This document shows, piece after piece, positions 8,038 to 15,693 of a DNA stretch of 64,000 bases. The stretch is from Pantoea sp. Mb-10. Its GTDB lineage: Bacteria; Pseudomonadota; Gammaproteobacteria; Enterobacterales; Enterobacteriaceae. Under the pieces are notes generated by a model. It was given only the letters and a program-made list of their open reading frames with translations, searched no databases and was not told the origin of the DNA. The translations under genes were made by a program, and so were the position numbers. Position 1 is the first letter of the stretch. Each line of letters begins with the position of its first letter. The DNA is taken from positions 62,001 through 126,000 of the forward strand of contig NZ_JAJSDX010000006.1 of assembly GCF_021272205.1 (NCBI RefSeq), given 5' to 3'.

Positions 8038-9144
8038 TTATTGGTTGTCGGGATAGCTGAGCGTAATGGCCTCGTCCGGTAAGCGGGTAAACGTTTTAAT
8101 CAGCGTGTGATAATCAGCGGTTGGCGTGACATCTTTCATCTGTTGGGGGTAAAGATCTTTGGCTAAGATCTCCATGCCAATGATGTTGTAAGGATGGTTA
8201 TAGAAATGGTGGTAAACACCATAGACGCGCTTTTGCTTAACCGGTTCAATTTGCGCGACACCCGTACGTTTCAGCAATGTCTGGAAGGTCGCGCTGACTT
8301 CGCTGGGTTGCACACCATAGCCAAAGGGCAGAACATTGGCGTTTGGACGTTTTGAACCGGTCATGATGTAGACGTCAGGTTTCATGGCGATAATCTTTTC
8401 CATGGACACAAATCCAGAGTTACCCGGTAGCAGTGCGGAACCGATATTTTTACCTCCGACGGCTTCAACCAGCCCACCCCAGCCGTTATGGCTGTGTGTG
8501 AAGCAGCAGTTATCGCTATTGCCGGCAATGGGTTCAATGAATACGGTGTGCTTTGTGTGGGCTTCAGACACAGCTTTCGTTATTCGGGCAAACTTCGCCT
8601 GATAAAAATCAACGTAGGCTTTTGCTTCGCGCTCGCGATTAAGCACCTTGCCCAGCAGCGTGATACTCGGCGCCGTGTTCTGTGCCGGGTGTAACTCATA
8701 GTCAAGGAACACCACGGGAATATTGAGTCGTTGCAGCGTCGCTAACACACCGGACTGCTGCAAGGCATCCTTTGCACGTAGCTGTGCGATCATTAAATCG
8801 GGCTTCTTCGCCAATACGCTCTCAAGATCAACCTGTCCCTGATCGTTAAAGCCCATGTCTTTAATGTTCGCCGCTTCCGGCCACTGGCGTTTTAGCATCT
8901 CCCACGTTTGGATATCCTGTTTTTTTGGCAGATTATTCCATGCCACGACGCGATGAAACGGATTGTCGCGATCCAAGAGTGCCAGTGACAGAATGTCACG
9001 CCCATCTTGTAAAATAACGTGTTGTGGCTCTTGTTTAATAACCTGCTTATGGCCGTCTAAATCGGTAATAGTCAGCGGATAAGTGGTAGCGACTGCGGCT
9101 GTTGACGCCAAAAGGCCAATAGCTGCCAGCAAAGGCTTCATCAT
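8038..9144 (-). CDS. Periplasmic iron/siderophore-type ABC substrate-binding protein (orphan)
   Basis: The protein has 368 residues with a signal peptide (MMKPLLAAIGLLASTAAVAT) and a class III periplasmic-binding fold of the BtuF/FepB type: LQDGRDILSLALLD near the start, KKPDLMIAQL, NIPVVFLD, and AMKPDVYIMTGS in the second lobe. Such proteins deliver ferric siderophores, haem or cobalamin to an ABC importer. No permease or ATPase gene lies next to it, so it must work with a transporter encoded elsewhere or have another role. A strong Fur box lies just upstream at 9164-9182, which supports an iron role. GGGAG precedes the ATG. Confidence 0.85.
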   Translation of the reverse strand: MMKPLLAAIGLLASTAAVATTYPLTITDLDGHKQVIKQEPQHVILQDGRDILSLALLDRDNPFHRVVAWNNLPKKQDIQTWEMLKRQWPEAANIKDMGFNDQGQVDLESVLAKKPDLMIAQLRAKDALQQSGVLATLQRLNIPVVFLDYELHPAQNTAPSITLLGKVLNREREAKAYVDFYQAKFARITKAVSEAHTKHTVFIEPIAGNSDNCCFTHSHNGWGGLVEAVGGKNIGSALLPGNSGFVSMEKIIAMKPDVYIMTGSKRPNANVLPFGYGVQPSEVSATFQTLLKRTGVAQIEPVKQKRVYGVYHHFYNHPYNIIGMEILAKDLYPQQMKDVTPTADYHTLIKTFTRLPDEAITLSYPDNQ

Positions 9145-9487
9145 TAAAAACTCCCTGTTGAAAGGTAATGGTAATTATTATCAATAACTTTACCACAAGC
9201 CTTACACCGTTAAAAACGGTCGTGTCAGCCAGCTTGTAAGGGAATTTTACTCTCCTGCCTAAGGCCAATAAGCGCCGTCCACCTGGAATGATGTCTAGCG
9301 CTAGAGCAGAATAGAGGCTCCAATCTCCTTTGCATTAAATGCATTGCGCGGTGCGCTTACTCCAACAGTAAGCCTGATTCAGTGAACGCTACACGCAATC
9401 ATGTACGCGTAACATTGAGAGGACTAACGGTTAGTGCACAGCTGATAGTGCGTCACCCGTTAACCCTTCAGGTGTTTTATCGATAGA
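9145..9487. other. Intergenic region with Fur box
   Basis: This 343-base gap between the binding-protein start and the racemase stop holds the Fur box at 9164-9182, a 12-bp perfect palindrome TCTAGCGCTAGA at 9294-9305, and CTGATTCAGTGAA at 9374-9386, which equals the iteron minus one internal base. No gene is seen. Confidence 0.5.
9164..9182. promoter_or_regulatory. Fur box upstream of the substrate-binding protein
   Basis: GGTAATGGTAATTATTATC matches the 19-bp Fur consensus GATAATGATAATCATTATC at 16 positions. It lies 20 bases before the ATG, so Fe-Fur bound here would block transcription when iron is plentiful. Confidence 0.8.
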
Positions 9488-10189
9488 TTATCGAGAGCTG
9501 CCGCACAGGGCAAAGCGTACTGCTTCCTCAGCGTGAATTTGCGTGGTGTCGAATAGCGGAACACAGGCGTCTTGTGCACCCACCAATAGGGTAATTTCGG
9601 TGCAGCCTAAAATGATGGCTTCGGCGCCTTGATGCACTAACGCTGCCATTATTTCACAATAGCGCCGTCGTGATTCATCGCGGATGACCCCTAAGCAAAG
9701 CTCTTGATAGATGATGTCATGTATCGTCTTACGATTAGCCGTGTCAGGCACGATAATCTCAATGCCAGACCGTTCGAAGCGCTCAATGTAGAAGGGTTGC
9801 TCCATGGTAAAAGCTGTCGCCAGCAGACCCACGCGTTTAAATTTTTCGTGGCTGATTTGTGCGGCCGTCGCATCGGCAATGTGCAAAAGGGGGATGGCAA
9901 CCGCGTTTGTAATCGCCTGTGCCACTTTGTGCATAGTGTTAGTACAGAGCACAATAAAATCTGCACCTGCTGCCTCAAGGCTTCTTGCCGCATCAGCGAG
10001 AATCTTTCCTGCTTTCTCCCACTCACCGGAAGATTGCAAAGTCTCGATTTGGTAGAAATCCACGCTATATATGACGCAACGCGCAGAGTGCAAACCACCT
10101 AACTGCTGTTTTACCTGCTGGTTGATGATGCGGTAGTAGAGCGCAGTGGATTCCCAGCTCATGCCACCAATCAGGCCGATTAATTTCAT
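9488..10189 (-). CDS. Aspartate/glutamate racemase family protein (YgeA-like)
   Basis: The 233-residue protein belongs to the Asp/Glu racemase family. It has the two characteristic cysteine motifs, VLCTNTMH in the first half and LGCTEI in the second, plus the N-terminal LIGGMSWESTALYY. These enzymes interconvert L- and D-amino acids without a cofactor using the two cysteines as acid and base; E. coli YgeA has broad amino acid racemase activity. The substrate here is not known. The ribosome-binding site is weak. The gene stands alone between the Fur-controlled gene and the parS region. Confidence 0.88.
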   Translation of the reverse strand: MKLIGLIGGMSWESTALYYRIINQQVKQQLGGLHSARCVIYSVDFYQIETLQSSGEWEKAGKILADAARSLEAAGADFIVLCTNTMHKVAQAITNAVAIPLLHIADATAAQISHEKFKRVGLLATAFTMEQPFYIERFERSGIEIIVPDTANRKTIHDIIYQELCLGVIRDESRRRYCEIMAALVHQGAEAIILGCTEITLLVGAQDACVPLFDTTQIHAEEAVRFALCGSSR

Positions 10190-10247
10190 GGGTTGCTGCC
10201 TTAGTAAATGGATTTCTGTTTACAAGACGATACCGCAGCTGGGAAAG

Positions 10248-10270
10248 TTATCCACTTTTTCTGTGGATAA
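10248..10270. promoter_or_regulatory. Inverted pair of DnaA boxes
   Basis: TTATCCACT (10248-10256, 8 of 9 to the consensus TTATCCACA) faces TGTGGATAA (10262-10270, a perfect DnaA box on the minus strand) with five bases between them. The pair is 5 kb from the repA origin. Confidence 0.65.
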
Positions 10271-10338
10271 ACTATTGAATAATCGTTGGCTAACCCTAAT
10301 GGTTCTGTATTGGCAGAGTAGAATAGGAAATCAAATTC

Positions 10339-10358
10339 TGGCGATTTCAGGCTGAAAT
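10339..10358. repeat. P1-like parS box 1
   Basis: TGGCGATTTCAGGCTGAAAT joins a B-box (TGGCGA, reverse complement TCGCCA) to an inverted pair of ATTTCAG/CTGAAAT A-boxes. P1 ParB recognises just these two element types. It lies 300 bases beyond the parB stop. Confidence 0.75.
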
Positions 10359-10551
10359 TTTTTAACAAAAAACAATTAATTCAAAGAGATAAACACGAAA
10401 TTATCACGGCGAAAGAAATAGATTTCACGGGTTGTTGACCGTTTTCGTCTTTTGATAGCGCATGATTCATGCCGATAATCATTTTGGCTACTTAACCCTC
10501 AGCTAAAAGGGGTGAGCCAGCGGTTTACCCTCATTTAATGCAAAAACAGCG

Positions 10552-10571
10552 TGGCGATTTCAGCCTGAAAT
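10552..10571. repeat. P1-like parS box 2
   Basis: TGGCGATTTCAGCCTGAAAT is the same 20-mer as at 10339 except for one base, in the same orientation, 213 bases away and 87 bases beyond the parB stop. Confidence 0.75.
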
Positions 10572-10657
10572 TTTTCTCAATAATTGCCTAATTTCATACT
10601 GTTAGGGATGAAAACACGTTGGCGAAACCACAAAAAACCGCCTTTCGGCGGCCTGTT

Positions 10658-11629
10658 TTATTGGTTAAGGTATTTGCTTAATGTCTCATTAATGACGCGA
10701 TCTAGCTCATCCTGCAGCTCTTTTGACTGACGATTAAATTCATAGCTAAACATGCGGCCACGCGTTTTTTTACGTGCAAAGCGGTCTTTATCCGCAAATG
10801 ACCACAGCGCCGTTGTGACAACGGAATCTTTTGCCGGAGACGGTAAAAGTGATTGGCTACCGTTGCGCACCAGACGCAAAATCGCATTTTTCACCTCATC
10901 TTCTGCAAGTCCGTCACGGGCGCATACGCTATCGATATCGCTGGCGATCGTATCAATGAGTGCATCGACCGTCTGACCCGTTTCTTGCAGTTTTTCGCAA
11001 GCCTGAAGCAAGGTTTTGTAGTCAGGGTAAGAGAGTTCAGAGTGATTGGGAAACACCGAGACCAGCGCAAGCGGAACGCTTGCTGCCTGAAGCGCACGCG
11101 TGACTTTAGCTTGTGATAACCCCTGATTCTCAGCGATCTCTTTTTGGGACATGCCGCTCTCTTTCAACGACATCAGTCGCATACCCACTTCACGCAGGTT
11201 ATGTTCACGGGCAGTCTGAATGTCCTGCGCCAGACGACGCGCCTCTTCCGCTGAAATAGCCGACTCGGTGACTAATACATCCAGGCCCGTTTTACAGTGT
11301 AACGCTGCCGCACGTCGCCGTGAACCGTCAAGGATTTCGATGCGATTGTCGCGTTTAACACCGATGGCAGGAAAGAATTGCTGGAGCTTGATCGTGCGAA
11401 TAATATCGCGCAGCGATTCAGGCGTAAGACCCGATTGATCGCGTCCATTGGTTTCCATCACCACATAGGTCTGCGCCTCAATGTCCTTAGCCGCGATATG
11501 CTGCAGCGTAAACAGGGCGCGCTTACCCGTTGAGAGAATGAAAGTTTGTGCATGGCCCGCTGAATCGTTGTCATTCTGCAAAGGCGTTTGGCTGAAGGTA
11601 CGGCCAATCGTAATGCGTTTTGCGCTCAT
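10658..11629 (-). CDS. parB: Plasmid partition protein ParB, P1 type
   Basis: The protein has 323 residues, close to the 333 of P1 ParB. The ParB nuclease-fold region contains GSRRRAAALHCKTGLDVLV (about 102-120), a helix-turn-helix follows at about 161-182 (SQKEIAENQGLSQAKVTRAL), and a C-terminal part (FARKKTRGRMFSYEFNRQ) corresponds to the dimer domain that reads B-boxes in P1. ParB binds parS and stimulates the ParA ATPase to move plasmid copies apart. It starts 7 bases after the parA stop, so the two genes form one operon. Boxes of the expected P1 type lie just downstream, which supports the assignment. Confidence 0.93.
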   Translation of the reverse strand: MSAKRITIGRTFSQTPLQNDNDSAGHAQTFILSTGKRALFTLQHIAAKDIEAQTYVVMETNGRDQSGLTPESLRDIIRTIKLQQFFPAIGVKRDNRIEILDGSRRRAAALHCKTGLDVLVTESAISAEEARRLAQDIQTAREHNLREVGMRLMSLKESGMSQKEIAENQGLSQAKVTRALQAASVPLALVSVFPNHSELSYPDYKTLLQACEKLQETGQTVDALIDTIASDIDSVCARDGLAEDEVKNAILRLVRNGSQSLLPSPAKDSVVTTALWSFADKDRFARKKTRGRMFSYEFNRQSKELQDELDRVINETLSKYLNQ

Positions 11630-11636
11630 AATAACC

Positions 11637-12836
11637 TCAGTTCAGGCGAATAAATTCAATGCGGTCAAACACCGCTTTGGCAAAATCCTCGGCGGCTGAC
11701 CGTGCGTTCTTAAGCGCCTCAGTACTGCCGACATAGGTTGAGGGGTTAGCAGAAATCACCGTATCAAAGGATTCGCCGCAGCGTTCAAAACCATCAAGTC
11801 GTGGTAGGGCCGCATCCAGCATGTCACCGCCAAAAATTTCCTTGGCAAGGCTATGACAAAGCTTGTGATCTGCCTTGTTGGAGAGCTTGGACATAAAACC
11901 GATATTGCCTTGTAGTCGGCACGGCACTCCGGAGTCTTCAATGATGGCGATCAGTTCTGGCAGGCGCGTCAGGTATTTTAGCGTTGAGTGAAAATCCACT
12001 TGTGCAGGCGGAACCGGAGTCATTAACAAATCCGACGCCGCAATCGCGTTTTTCAGGAAAGCATCCAGGTGCGGACCGCTGTCAATGAAAATGAAGTCGT
12101 AATCCTTTTTGAGCTTTGACACGACATTCTCATACAGCACGCCGTGAACGTTGTGATCGGGCAGGTGTTCACTGCACAGTTCTTCCCAGCGCGAGGCAAT
12201 GAAGGCGTCGTCGATAGAGGCGGGCAGTACATCTACACCCGGCACAATTGAGGGTACGACAAATTCGTTCAATAACTCTTCCCGGCTGACGTTTTGCAGC
12301 ATCGCCTGCGCTGCAGTGGCCTCCACCAGCCCAACTGAACGCTCATGATTCAAAAACATGGTAGCGGAAGATTGGGGATCGAGATCAATGACCAGGATAC
12401 GCAAGTCTTCAAAAAGCAGATGCGGATGCGCGCGCAGGGCGTGAGCAAGAGACACCGTTGAGACCGTTTTTGATACACCGCCTTTTAGATTACCCACGAA
12501 CAGCGTGAATGCTTCAGCATGACGATCGCGATATTTAGGAACGCCGCGATGGTGATAAATGTCGATGATGTTTTGAATCGACATCGCATACTTTGTTGAC
12601 GTACCCGCAGCACGTTTATCAAACTGATAACCGTTTTCTTCCATCTCATTAACCGCATAGTCAACGTTTGCGCGCGTTAATTTTGGTAATTTCGCCAGCG
12701 CGGCTTTGGCATAAACTTGGTAGAACGTGTTCTCACGGAGTTCTTGTTTTTGTGCCTGAATCTGCTCTGTCAGACTTAACAGCATTCTTTCAGAACGTTG
12801 AGCAACCTTCAGCACTTGTTTCTCATCGTTAGCCAT
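11637..12836 (-). CDS. parA: Plasmid partition ATPase ParA, P1 type (Ia)
   Basis: The protein has 399 residues, almost exactly the length of P1 ParA (398). An N-terminal DNA-binding region of about 105 residues precedes the ATPase, as in type Ia ParA proteins that also repress their own operon. The deviant Walker A motif KGGVSKT is at 118-124 and Walker A' (VIDLDPQSSAT) at about 150-160. ParA-ATP coats the nucleoid and carries ParB-parS complexes. The ATG has GGAG 7 bases upstream. Its promoter lies inside a nearly perfect inverted repeat at 12847-12888, which is the expected autoregulatory operator. It is followed by parB. Confidence 0.95.
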   Translation of the reverse strand: MANDEKQVLKVAQRSERMLLSLTEQIQAQKQELRENTFYQVYAKAALAKLPKLTRANVDYAVNEMEENGYQFDKRAAGTSTKYAMSIQNIIDIYHHRGVPKYRDRHAEAFTLFVGNLKGGVSKTVSTVSLAHALRAHPHLLFEDLRILVIDLDPQSSATMFLNHERSVGLVEATAAQAMLQNVSREELLNEFVVPSIVPGVDVLPASIDDAFIASRWEELCSEHLPDHNVHGVLYENVVSKLKKDYDFIFIDSGPHLDAFLKNAIAASDLLMTPVPPAQVDFHSTLKYLTRLPELIAIIEDSGVPCRLQGNIGFMSKLSNKADHKLCHSLAKEIFGGDMLDAALPRLDGFERCGESFDTVISANPSTYVGSTEALKNARSAAEDFAKAVFDRIEFIRLN

Positions 12837-12846
12837 ACTTGCTCCA

Positions 12847-12888
12847 CATATGTAGGATTTGTGACTTTATACATAAATCCTGCACATG
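12847..12888 (-). promoter_or_regulatory. parAB operator-promoter
   Basis: Arms at 12847-12860 (CATATGTAGGATTT) and 12875-12888 (AAATCCTGCACATG) pair at 12 of 14 positions around a 14-base centre. On the minus strand TTGCCT (12889-12894) and TATAAA (12866-12871) are separated by exactly 17 bases, a good sigma-70 promoter covered by the repeat. ParA of this type binds such an operator to repress the operon. Confidence 0.8.
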
Positions 12889-12958
12889 AGGCAAATTTAT
12901 ATCATTTACTTCTGAATAATCATGAGTTGGCTGCATCCCCTCTAAAAGCTGGGAAACA

Positions 12959-14291
12959 TTCACTGTAGTCAGCTGACCGCGTGAGAAGCTAAACAAGAGG
13001 AAGGGAACATACTGCAAACATTCACTGTAGTCAGACATTGCAAGGGAGGCGCATTCACGGCCTGGCCAAACAGGGATTCACTGTAATCAGTAAAAAGCGA
13101 AGAAGAACGTTAACCGTTCACTCTAATCAGCAAGAGGACGGTGAACATTCACTATAATCAGCAGGCGTTCACCAAGGTAAGCCCCTGCATACTCAAACGT
13201 TCACTGTAATCAGTATATCTTCTGACCTTATGCCCACTCCCCATCCTAAACTGGAAAAGCTGCGCATCCATATGTTCACTGTAATCAGTGGGCCATCCTG
13301 TGAGCATGCCATTGAATTTGCTAGATACGTTGCGAAAACGCACCTGAGATATTCACTGTAATCAGTAAAAATAGAGATCAGTAAAATCCCTTTATGCTCC
13401 CCTGGCCAAGGCAATTTCTCGCCGTTTTATTCACGGCGTCCTGTAAAGATTCACTGTAATCAGTATTACTGCAGGCCAAGCCGCGTTTCGTATTGACCTT
13501 CGCTCACAACATTCACTGTAATCAGCACTGTTTGACGCGTGCTTTAGCTGCGACCCCAGATGACATTCACTGTAATCAGTAGTCGGGTAGCTATGATGCG
13601 TTGGCATTCACTGTAATCAGCAACAGCATTTATCCAGCGTGACTGGCTGCGAGAGAAAGCAGCTTGGCCACCCTCTGTACAGTGAAGCAGAGACACAAAC
13701 GCCATTACGATATTGGCAGCAAACTTTAAGGGTGGCGAGCGTTTGGCTAACGGCTTTGGTGTAGGGGAGCGTAGGGGGAGGGGCGTATGGCGCAGGCGGA
13801 AAGATTCACTGTAATCAGTAGCAGCTACGAACCCTGTCACTTTTACTGGTGTTTATTACAGTGAAAGAACTGATTACAGTGAACGTTTAGTATGCCGAGT
13901 AATTATTATTTTATATCAATAGGTTATTTATTAACGTTCACTGCGTTCGGTCAGGCACACACTGTGTTAGCCAATGTAATAGGTACCGACACTAGCGATA
14001 CCGAAATTCACTGTAATCAGTAAACCTCAAGCTAAACAGCCAAGATAAAGCGGGATTACATCAATATGTGAGCACTTACTATCGATATAAACCAATAAAA
14101 TCGTCAAAAAGGCTTGTGAGAGTCAGAGTGCCGAGGAACTCCCCAGAGAGGAAATACTGATTACAGTGAATAGTGCTGATTACAGTGAACATCGCGCAGA
14201 GGCAGGATAATAAGGGGGTATGAAACGGGTAACGGTGTCACTTTTTACTCAATAGTGACACCCGCTGAGGCAACTTACTGACTACAGTGAA
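12959..14291. repeat. Iteron array downstream of repA (19 copies)
   Basis: The unit is TTCACTGTAATCAG. Exact copies on the plus strand start at 13077, 13200, 13275, 13352, 13450, 13512, 13566, 13607, 13805 and 14007, and on the minus strand at 13870, 14157 and 14176. Variants start at 12959, 13021, 13117, 13148, 13852(-) and 14278(-). Spacing is irregular, 19 to about 200 bases. Copies near parA point one way and those next to repA the other. RepFIB plasmids have such repeats on both sides of repA; downstream copies usually act in copy control and incompatibility by titrating or coupling RepA. Confidence 0.93.
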
Positions 14292-14299
14292 CAGGAAAA

Positions 14300-15229
14300 T
14301 CAGTCTTCAAACTCGATGTCATCCAGCACATCAATGCTCTCCAGATTGCTAATTCCATCCAGCTTGGGCGTTCTGCTGTGAATGATGAAAAACACCGAGC
14401 GCCCGCGCTTTACCTCTGAATAGTCCAGATAGCCAATCTCTTTGAGCTGTTCCATGGCTCGTCGCACCACATGATTCTGGGTGGTGGTCTTAGAGCCTAA
14501 ATTAAGGCGCATACGCAGCCTGGCAAGCGATATCGGTGCAGGATTGATGGGAAGACTTTCCAGGTAGGTATAAAGCGCCTGAGCGGATTCCTTGCGTTTC
14601 AGGCGCGAAATGGCCCGTAGCTGCAGCAAGACCTTGTGATCGAAATTATACAGTTCGAAAAGCTTAGGATCGGCTTGAATGCGCACCAGATCCTTCTCCC
14701 GGTCATAATAGGCCGATTGGACGAGGTGCGTATGGTAGGCTTTGCCATTACCTTCAAACGAAAGCGTGTTGGTCGCAATACGCCTGAGTGAGGCATCTAA
14801 GCGTTTACGCAGCGCCGCAGAGGAGTTGGCTGAGGGGATCCCGCACATTTTCACAAAATCGATAAACGGCAGGGTTACCGTGTCTCCTTTTGAAGGATAA
14901 CGAGAAAATGACTGTATGATCCCGGCCCACGTTTTGAAATCGTTGTCCATGTCCAGCCGAGCACCCGTGATGGTTATTTTTTCATACCCCTCGGCTTTCA
15001 CTAACGACAGGTTTTTCAGTTCTTTCGTGGCGTCGGTCGACGCCATTGCGCCTGATTTACCCCGCGCAGTGGATTTTAAGGTCGGAACAAACAGGCCAAG
15101 ACGCATCAGCGCGACCGGTTGCACGGTGTTATTTTTATTAGGGTGAAGCTGAATAACTTCACCGCTGTTTTTGGTAACAGACAGAAAAGGTTCTAGTAAC
15201 GCTTTGTTTTCGCTATCTTTATCTGCCAT
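14300..15229 (-). CDS. repA: Replication initiator RepA, RepFIB (Rep_3) type
   Basis: The protein has 309 residues. It follows RepFIB RepA closely: [20 protein letters not shown] near the N-terminus, [65 protein letters not shown], and the second winged helix with [21 protein letters not shown]. RepA binds the iterons, opens the origin and limits copy number. The C-terminus (after about 285) is shorter and unlike that of IncFIB RepA. The ribosome-binding site is weak, which is usual for an initiator kept at low level. Iterons lie within 41 bases upstream of the ATG and 9 bases after the stop, allowing autoregulation. Confidence 0.95.
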   Translation of the reverse strand: MADKDSENKALLEPFLSVTKNSGEVIQLHPNKNNTVQPVALMRLGLFVPTLKSTARGKSGAMASTDATKELKNLSLVKAEGYEKITITGARLDMDNDFKTWAGIIQSFSRYPSKGDTVTLPFIDFVKMCGIPSANSSAALRKRLDASLRRIATNTLSFEGNGKAYHTHLVQSAYYDREKDLVRIQADPKLFELYNFDHKVLLQLRAISRLKRKESAQALYTYLESLPINPAPISLARLRMRLNLGSKTTTQNHVVRRAMEQLKEIGYLDYSEVKRGRSVFFIIHSRTPKLDGISNLESIDVLDDIEFED

Positions 15230-15520
15230 GGGATATGATCTTCACGCTGTGGATGAAAAGGATCGATTTCTGATTACAGTGAACAGTATCACCGATTATA
15301 GTGAACATTCCACAGTGTATAGTGAATAATCTACTGGTTACAGTGAACATTTTACTCATTATAGTGAACGCGATCACCTTCTCAGGCCTTGTCCCATGCG
15401 GCTTCGCGCGATCGGGGATCTCTTAGGATCTCTTTTAGATCTCTTAATGATCTTTTTAGAGATCTATTCACTGTATAACTGGATAAGTCTTCTCAAGATC
15501 ATGTTGATAAGCGAGAAGAT
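15230..15520. other. Putative replication origin (oriR)
   Basis: Upstream of repA the elements of a P1/RepFIB-like origin are in order. A DnaA-like box lies at 15248-15256 (TGTGGATGA, 8 of 9), five iterons at 15270-15368, and a T-rich stretch with five GATC sites at 15417-15464 spaced 10 to 12 bases. A second DnaA-like box is at 15502-15510 (TGTTGATAA, 8 of 9). The GATC stretch is the likely unwinding element and Dam/SeqA target. A partial iteron TTCACTGTATAAC lies at 15467. Confidence 0.75.
15270..15368 (-). repeat. Five helically phased iterons upstream of repA
   Basis: Copies start at 15270 (exact), 15292, 15313, 15334 and 15355 (degenerate, all ending AGTGAA). Start-to-start distances are 22, 21, 21 and 21 bases, two helical turns, so RepA monomers would line up on one face. 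This regular spacing contrasts with the irregular array downstream. Confidence 0.85.
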
Positions 15521-15693
15521 TGTCGAATAGAGCCACGTTGGACAAGTTACGCTTCTGAGCAGGCATTATTGACCTTGAGCATCGAGCTTTCATTTACACA
15601 GAACAACTTCCTCAAGAATATTCATTTTTCATCATCACCTAAGCGGCGTACGGTAGCTGTTCTCTGAACCCACTCTTCAACAGGAAGGCATCC

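Larger units (their letters stand above)
10190..10657. other. Partition-site region between racemase and parB
   Basis: These 468 bases contain no gene. They hold an inverted pair of DnaA boxes (10248-10270), two P1-like parS boxes (10339-10358 and 10552-10571) and an isolated A-box-like ATTTCAC at 10422-10428. This is the position that parS takes in P1, just downstream of parB. Confidence 0.75.
12837..14299. other. Gene-free iteron region between parA and repA
   Basis: About 1.46 kb contain no credible gene. Open frames that appear here arise from the iterons, which lack stops in one frame and repeat a DYSE-like peptide. The stretch between 13640 and 13804 has no iteron and no feature that I recognise. 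Confidence 0.75.
15230..15693. other. Intergenic region repA to sad
   Basis: This 464-base gap contains the origin elements described at 15230-15520. From 15521 to 15693 I see only the leader of the next gene and no other structure. Confidence 0.6.

Noticed and set aside
9374..9386. CTGATTCAGTGAA, like an iteron with one base deleted
   Set aside because: The changed length would alter the RepA contact face; kept only as a remark, not as a feature.
12829..13840. Several short minus-strand open frames that repeat a TDYSE-like peptide
   Set aside because: The shared peptide is simply the iteron translated in frame; none has a ribosome-binding site or composition of a protein.
12959..14020. Regularly recurring short repeats that could suggest a CRISPR array
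   Set aside because: The units are only 14 bp, occur on both strands, have spacers of very different length, no cas genes are near, and they match the iterons beside repA.
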